Below, piece by piece: positions 17,085 through 20,401 of a stretch of 20,401 nucleotides of DNA; within the stretch, counting starts at the first letter, position 1; every line of letters starts with the position of its first letter. The DNA comes from Stramenopiles sp. TOSAG23-3 (lineage: Eukaryota; Sar): NCBI GenBank assembly GCA_900128585.1, contig LT642249.1, positions 7,843-28,243 on the forward strand, in the 5' to 3' direction. Position numbers and translations under genes: made by a program. Below the pieces are notes generated by a model. The model searched no databases and had not been told where the DNA came from. It saw only the letters and a list, made by a program, of their open reading frames with translations.

Positions 17085-18614
17085 ATGCACCGTATCTGTT
17101 TAGCACTTTTCTTGGCCGCGGTCTCCGTTGGAACAGTGCTCGCTGCCAACGACCCGATCGTCCTTTCCGCCTCGGTTTCCAAAGACGCGCAGCTAGTACT
17201 TTTCGTTCCAGGTGGGAAAGTCCCACCGGAGGACTATATTTCCCTCTTGAATGCTACTCAAAAAGCATCGAATGCCAATCTTTGGGCTGTCATCGTAAGG
17301 TGTGGTAAACTCAACTTGTGCAATCCACTTGGAGGATTGAACGGGGAAATCCAGGAGGCTCTTGACGCAGCAACCGCTGCAAACGGAGGGAATAAATTTT
17401 CTATTTCCAATACATTTATTGCTGGTCATTCACTCGGGGGAGTCGGGGCCAGGCACTATGTCGACGAGAATAAACAGTCCAACTTTGCTGGACTTATGCT
17501 CTTTGGGACGCAGTACAATGGGGACAATGAAAACCTTTCGGGGACACTGGGGTACCCACTAAACCTTCAACAGTTTAGGGTGCCGTTTTTGGCCTTGCTT
17601 GGAGAGCTGGACATGGTCCCAACCAGCCATGCTGCTATGCTTTATTCCCAGTGGACCCTCCTTTCGTCGGAAGAGCAGTCAAAAAAGCCTGTTGTGATTG
17701 TTCCTGGTATGGACCACTCCCAATTTTGCTCGCCGTTTAAAGTCGGTGGGGATTTGGCGCCAGAAATCACGAATGCAGCGGCAACGGAGATAAGCTCCGG
17801 CGTTATCGCAGCTTTCGTGGATGGTATCATCCTCGATGACAAGCAGGCAAAGGAGACTCTCATCGAGCAGGTCAACAAGGGTACAAGAAGTATTTCTCAA
17901 GCATGGCTTGAAGCGTCAAAGATGGAGAAATCCGAGTGGTGCGTTAGTGCCCAGCGGCTGATGGCATCATACCTCCCACAAAAGGTCCAGTCGCGTATCA
18001 AGAACATATCGGTATTGCTACGGGACTCTAACCCGTCCTTAGAGCATGGTCACACCAACATTACCATAGACCCATCAGACGGTTCGTTGCATTTGCAAAT
18101 CGTAGCAAAGGCGTCCTACGACAATAGCAGTTTTAATCCAGTATCCCGTTTTGCGCCAAATTATGCCTCTGCTAGTGATATTGCGTGCAAAATGTTGTCC
18201 GGCGATGAGATCGCTAAGGCCGCGGGGCTGAAACAAGGGGAATTCTGGCCGGCGAAACACCCCAACATTACATGCACTGCCATGAACGCGCATGCGTGGG
18301 ACGTCGCTGTGTCTTTAGTTCAAAAGTACTGGCCAAAAGCGTACGAGCGCTGGCAAAGCCAAGGCAGAAAGATGGAATTTGATGCGGACCACACGACTAT
18401 TGCTGGACCCCAGTGGGTGTTCTTTTCTTCTCTAACGTTCGATGACCAGCACACTATGACGGACCGATCAAAACCTGTGAAGGTCTCGTCCAGTTCACTC
18501 TACTCTTCGTCTGACTCCAAGATCTTCCCAGGAAATTTTTACTGCAAATTCTTGTCACCCGCAAAAGCCGTGGAATGGATTCAGACCATGGCGTTGACAG
18601 AACGGCTATCATAA
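17085..18614 (+). CDS. Secreted alpha/beta hydrolase with a large C-terminal extension
   Basis: A protein of 509 residues. The first 20 residues are a clear signal peptide (Met-His-Arg, hydrophobic core, then VLA-AND). Residues about 25-255 form an alpha/beta hydrolase domain: an early strand (AQLVLFVPGGKV), the nucleophile elbow AGHSLGG with Ser116, a strand before Asp176 (LLGELDMVP) and His211 (VPGMDHSQFC). The order Ser-Asp-His and the spacing suit a serine-hydrolase triad. The C-terminal 250 residues do not resemble the hydrolase core; they contain several Cys, Trp and Tyr residues and N-glycosylation sequons (NIS, NIT, NSS), consistent with passage through the secretory pathway. Esterase or lipase activity is the likeliest class; the substrate is unknown and I do not recognise the C-terminal family. 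It converges on the carrier gene. Confidence 0.88.
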   Translation: MHRICLALFLAAVSVGTVLAANDPIVLSASVSKDAQLVLFVPGGKVPPEDYISLLNATQKASNANLWAVIVRCGKLNLCNPLGGLNGEIQEALDAATAANGGNKFSISNTFIAGHSLGGVGARHYVDENKQSNFAGLMLFGTQYNGDNENLSGTLGYPLNLQQFRVPFLALLGELDMVPTSHAAMLYSQWTLLSSEEQSKKPVVIVPGMDHSQFCSPFKVGGDLAPEITNAAATEISSGVIAAFVDGIILDDKQAKETLIEQVNKGTRSISQAWLEASKMEKSEWCVSAQRLMASYLPQKVQSRIKNISVLLRDSNPSLEHGHTNITIDPSDGSLHLQIVAKASYDNSSFNPVSRFAPNYASASDIACKMLSGDEIAKAAGLKQGEFWPAKHPNITCTAMNAHAWDVAVSLVQKYWPKAYERWQSQGRKMEFDADHTTIAGPQWVFFSSLTFDDQHTMTDRSKPVKVSSSSLYSSSDSKIFPGNFYCKFLSPAKAVEWIQTMALTERLS

Positions 18615-18690
18615 AACATTTTGAAAGAACACACATACACTGTATTTAATTACAAGAGTATATAAAAAGAAACTTTACACAGAACTTTTT

Positions 18691-18696
18691 AATAAA
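18691..18696 (+). promoter_or_regulatory. Possible polyadenylation signal of hydrolase gene
   Basis: AATAAA, 77 bases after the stop codon and followed by A-rich sequence. It is the classic hexamer, but such hexamers are expected by chance in AT-rich spacer. Confidence 0.35.
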
Positions 18697-18726
18697 CAAA
18701 AACTTGTCCCCGATATTTATAAGTAA

Positions 18727-18767
18727 GATACTTCAAATAACAGCCAATTTTCTTGTTTTTAAGTATC
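18727..18767. repeat. Small element with 7-base terminal inverted repeats
   Basis: GATACTT (18727-18733) and AAGTATC (18761-18767) bound block 3 of the dispersed repeat (CAAATAACAGCCAATTTTC and so on). It is followed directly by three copies of the 8-mer AGTATCAT (18762-18785), the first sharing the right-hand repeat. Confidence 0.65.
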
Positions 18768-18959
18768 ATAGTATCATAGTATCATATATGCATACTTCGT
18801 AGTTAAAATTTATCGGTCTTCATATATGTTACTGCGAACTTATCTCTGCTCCTGAGATTTTACCAAGATCAACATAAATAAACAAATTTATAATATATGA
18901 TACCCTTATCATTTAGTCTTGACTATCATCTCATGTGTACTCCATGCATAATCCGAATC
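18730..18959 (-). repeat. Dispersed repeat, copy B (convergent 3'-3' gap)
   Basis: Lies between the ends of the hydrolase and carrier genes. Read on the minus strand, block 1 (18959 to about 18911) gives GATTCGGATTATGCATGGAG and AGTCAAGACT. Block 2 (about 18847-18818) gives GAGATAAGTTCGCAGTA. Both are in the same order and at similar spacing as copy A at 6822-6940. Block 3 (18730-18762) matches copy A on the plus strand, so it is flipped relative to the other two. Confidence 0.75.
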
Positions 18960-19020
18960 GGCCGCTCACAGCTCAGCTCTCTCTCTAAGTTTCTAGATTT
19001 AATACGACGGCAATTTTTGG

Positions 19021-19926
19021 TTACCTCATCGTGTCGTATCCTACGAGAAAGATCGCACCGAAAATGCTTCTTCCCAGCGTCAAGCCGAACCCACGCCACA
19101 ATGCTCCAACTCCCTCCGCTTTTGCAACAGCTACCATTGCGTGCAGTGTGCCGCGGTACTGGACTGGCATAACGGTCCCTTTAAACGACGCTATAGGAGA
19201 TACTGCCGCCTGGGCGCGCACCGTCCCTGTCAATATGGGATAACTAAAAAACGCAGCGAGATTCGTCACTCCGAAGCCGAGCAAGAACTTGGCGAACAAG
19301 GAGCTATTAACCCAAGTTTTAGCCGTGTCGTATATACCAAAAAACAGCCCGTACTTAACCAGAGCATGTGCACCCATGCCACTAACACCACGGTAAATAC
19401 CCCCATTGGAGGAGAAAGGTGCGGAGAACACCCCTGACTGTTTCGCAATCTGAGACAAGACTTGTCGCCCATTTTGAAAGGGCGCACGGGGGCCAAGGGT
19501 GCCGCCGCCGAGGTCTAGTTGCAACCTTAGCGACGCCATCTGCAGCGGGTGCAATACAAAAAGAACCAATCCGCCGCTTATAGCGCCGGCGGCAACATTT
19601 TTCACCATAATCTCTGAAACGTGCATGTTTTGCGAAGTCCGGAACAGGCCAACGCTTCGCACCTGTTCTTTTGCAAGCATCGCCAAGGGTTTCTTGGCCC
19701 AGCTAGCAAGAAACCAAGGAGTCAGGCCACGCCAGACATGTTTTATTCCGCCTTGCTCGCCAGGCATTTGTCTTAAGCACGAAATTACATTACGGTACTC
19801 AAACCCTGGCATTGCGCCTTGTGCTTGTCGAATGTGCACAACCCTCCGAATAGGGTAGTCGAAAATACCACCAATGGGCGCGGCGACAAACGCCGCCAAG
19901 AAAGGGACGATGGAGCCCGGGTCCAT
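19021..19926 (-). CDS. Mitochondrial-carrier family protein, degenerate ADP/ATP-carrier-like
   Basis: A protein of 301 residues with the three-fold repeat of the SLC25 family, two membrane spans per repeat. Likeness to ADP/ATP carriers is clearest at FFGIYDTAK (about 195-203), at YRGTLHAM...EG...WRGF (257-280) and at the closing YDTMR. The matrix-side signature P-x-[DE]-x-x-[KR] is broken in all repeats: Pro25 with Arg27/Val30, Pro127 with Gln129/Ser132, Pro230 with Leu232/Thr235. The RRRMMM hallmark is absent (TVRAQA instead). The cytoplasmic-side pairs are kept: Glu87/Arg90, Asp200/Lys203, Asp298/Arg301. It is therefore a carrier-family protein that probably does not exchange ADP and ATP in the normal way; the substrate is unknown, and location in mitochondria or another organelle is open. 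The start is the first ATG, at 19926; TAA stop at 19021. Confidence 0.88.
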   Translation of the reverse strand: MDPGSIVPFLAAFVAAPIGGIFDYPIRRVVHIRQAQGAMPGFEYRNVISCLRQMPGEQGGIKHVWRGLTPWFLASWAKKPLAMLAKEQVRSVGLFRTSQNMHVSEIMVKNVAAGAISGGLVLFVLHPLQMASLRLQLDLGGGTLGPRAPFQNGRQVLSQIAKQSGVFSAPFSSNGGIYRGVSGMGAHALVKYGLFFGIYDTAKTWVNSSLFAKFLLGFGVTNLAAFFSYPILTGTVRAQAAVSPIASFKGTVMPVQYRGTLHAMVAVAKAEGVGALWRGFGLTLGRSIFGAIFLVGYDTMR

Positions 19927-20401
19927 ACTTCTGTATCAACCGGCGAACTAACTCTCTCTGTATTTTATTTACCCCAAAAAACAAAACCCCAAAACAAGAA
20001 AATCTACGTTAGAAGAAAGGTTTTAAACGCGGGCTATAACTGGACTTATACGCAAAGGTGTACATTCACATTCACATTTACAAAACAAACAAACAAAATG
20101 AAATAACGAACGTGTTTAAACAATCACACACACCACGGGGGTTACCCTTTCTCTCTCTGCTCCTCACACTCCTCCCCCCCCTCGCCCTTCTCCCTTTTAA
20201 CCCTCTTCCTTCTCTTTATTCTTCAAATTAATAATATAATAATTTAAGATTAATTATATTATTATTTAAAAAAAAAAAAAGAAAAAAATATTATAATAAT
20301 TAGATGAATGATTGTTGAAGAAAAGAAGAAGAAGAAGAAGAAGAAGAAGAAGAAGAAGAAGAAAGAAGAAGAAGAAGAAGAAGAAGAAAGAAGAAGAAGA
20401 A
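19927..20401. other. Right-edge spacer, promoter side of carrier gene
   Basis: It holds CA/ACA-rich sequence, a pyrimidine-rich stretch (about 20145-20223), an imperfect AT palindrome (about 20226-20272) and a long AAG microsatellite that runs off the window. No gene is seen. Confidence 0.55.
20317..20401 (+). repeat. Long AAG microsatellite at the window edge
   Basis: About 85 bases of AAG units with a few AAAG interruptions; it continues past the end, so its length is unknown. Confidence 0.95.

Noticed and set aside
19900-19926. Possibility that the carrier gene is a pseudogene because its signature motifs are broken.
   Set aside because: The 301-codon frame is intact from ATG to stop, the fold-defining residues and cytoplasmic pairs persist, and base composition is like the other genes.
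20226-20272. AT palindrome suggesting a replication origin or scaffold attachment site.
   Set aside because: Imperfect and built from simple AATAAT units; no further support beyond composition.

Overview
The window is nuclear DNA from a eukaryotic protist. The evidence is two spliceosomal introns, nuclear-encoded mitochondrial proteins with presequences, AT-rich spacers with long GAA/CTT and ATT microsatellites, and a very long nephrocystin-4 gene, which implies a ciliated or flagellated life stage. I cannot place it precisely. A unicellular flagellate or alga (a stramenopile is one possibility) is a guess, not a reading of the sequence. Coding DNA is balanced in base composition while spacers are very AT-rich, so gene edges are sharp. 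No viral, bacterial, CRISPR, rRNA or convincing tRNA feature was seen.

Layout from left to right: MMADHC-like B12 trafficking protein (+, 221-811); a small spliced membrane protein of 91 residues (-, 1532-1106); a 1.2 kb divergent spacer; the Rieske iron-sulfur subunit of complex III (+, 2789-3556, one intron); a 0.8 kb spacer; an EF-hand/SH3/'TFKP'-motif protein (+, 4354-6699); a convergent gap holding repeat copy A; a DCAF7/TTG1-like WD40 protein (-, 8392-7055); an Alr4036-type pyridoxamine-phosphate-oxidase-like flavoprotein (-, 9652-8903); a 1.1 kb divergent spacer rich in GAA; nephrocystin-4 (NPHP4) with a large EF-hand insertion (+, 10748-16675); a secreted alpha/beta hydrolase (+, 17085-18614); a convergent gap holding repeat copy B; a degenerate ADP/ATP-carrier-like protein (-, 19926-19021); and a microsatellite-rich right edge.

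The genes are not an operon or an obvious pathway cluster. Several concern the mitochondrion or cofactors (Rieske, the 91-residue protein by inference, the carrier, MMADHC, the flavoprotein). Two look cytoskeletal or ciliary (NPHP4 by homology, the EF/SH3 protein by inference).

The points most worth attention are: the NPHP4 protein carrying four tandem [helix + EF-hand] units inside its conserved body; the carrier that keeps its cytoplasmic gate residues but has lost every matrix-gate charge pair; and a dispersed repeat found twice, both times in a convergent 3'-3' gap, with one sub-block flipped relative to the rest. Next in line are intron signals resembling yeast (GTAAGT donor, ACTAAC branch site), with the Rieske intron an in-frame, stop-free 99 bases.
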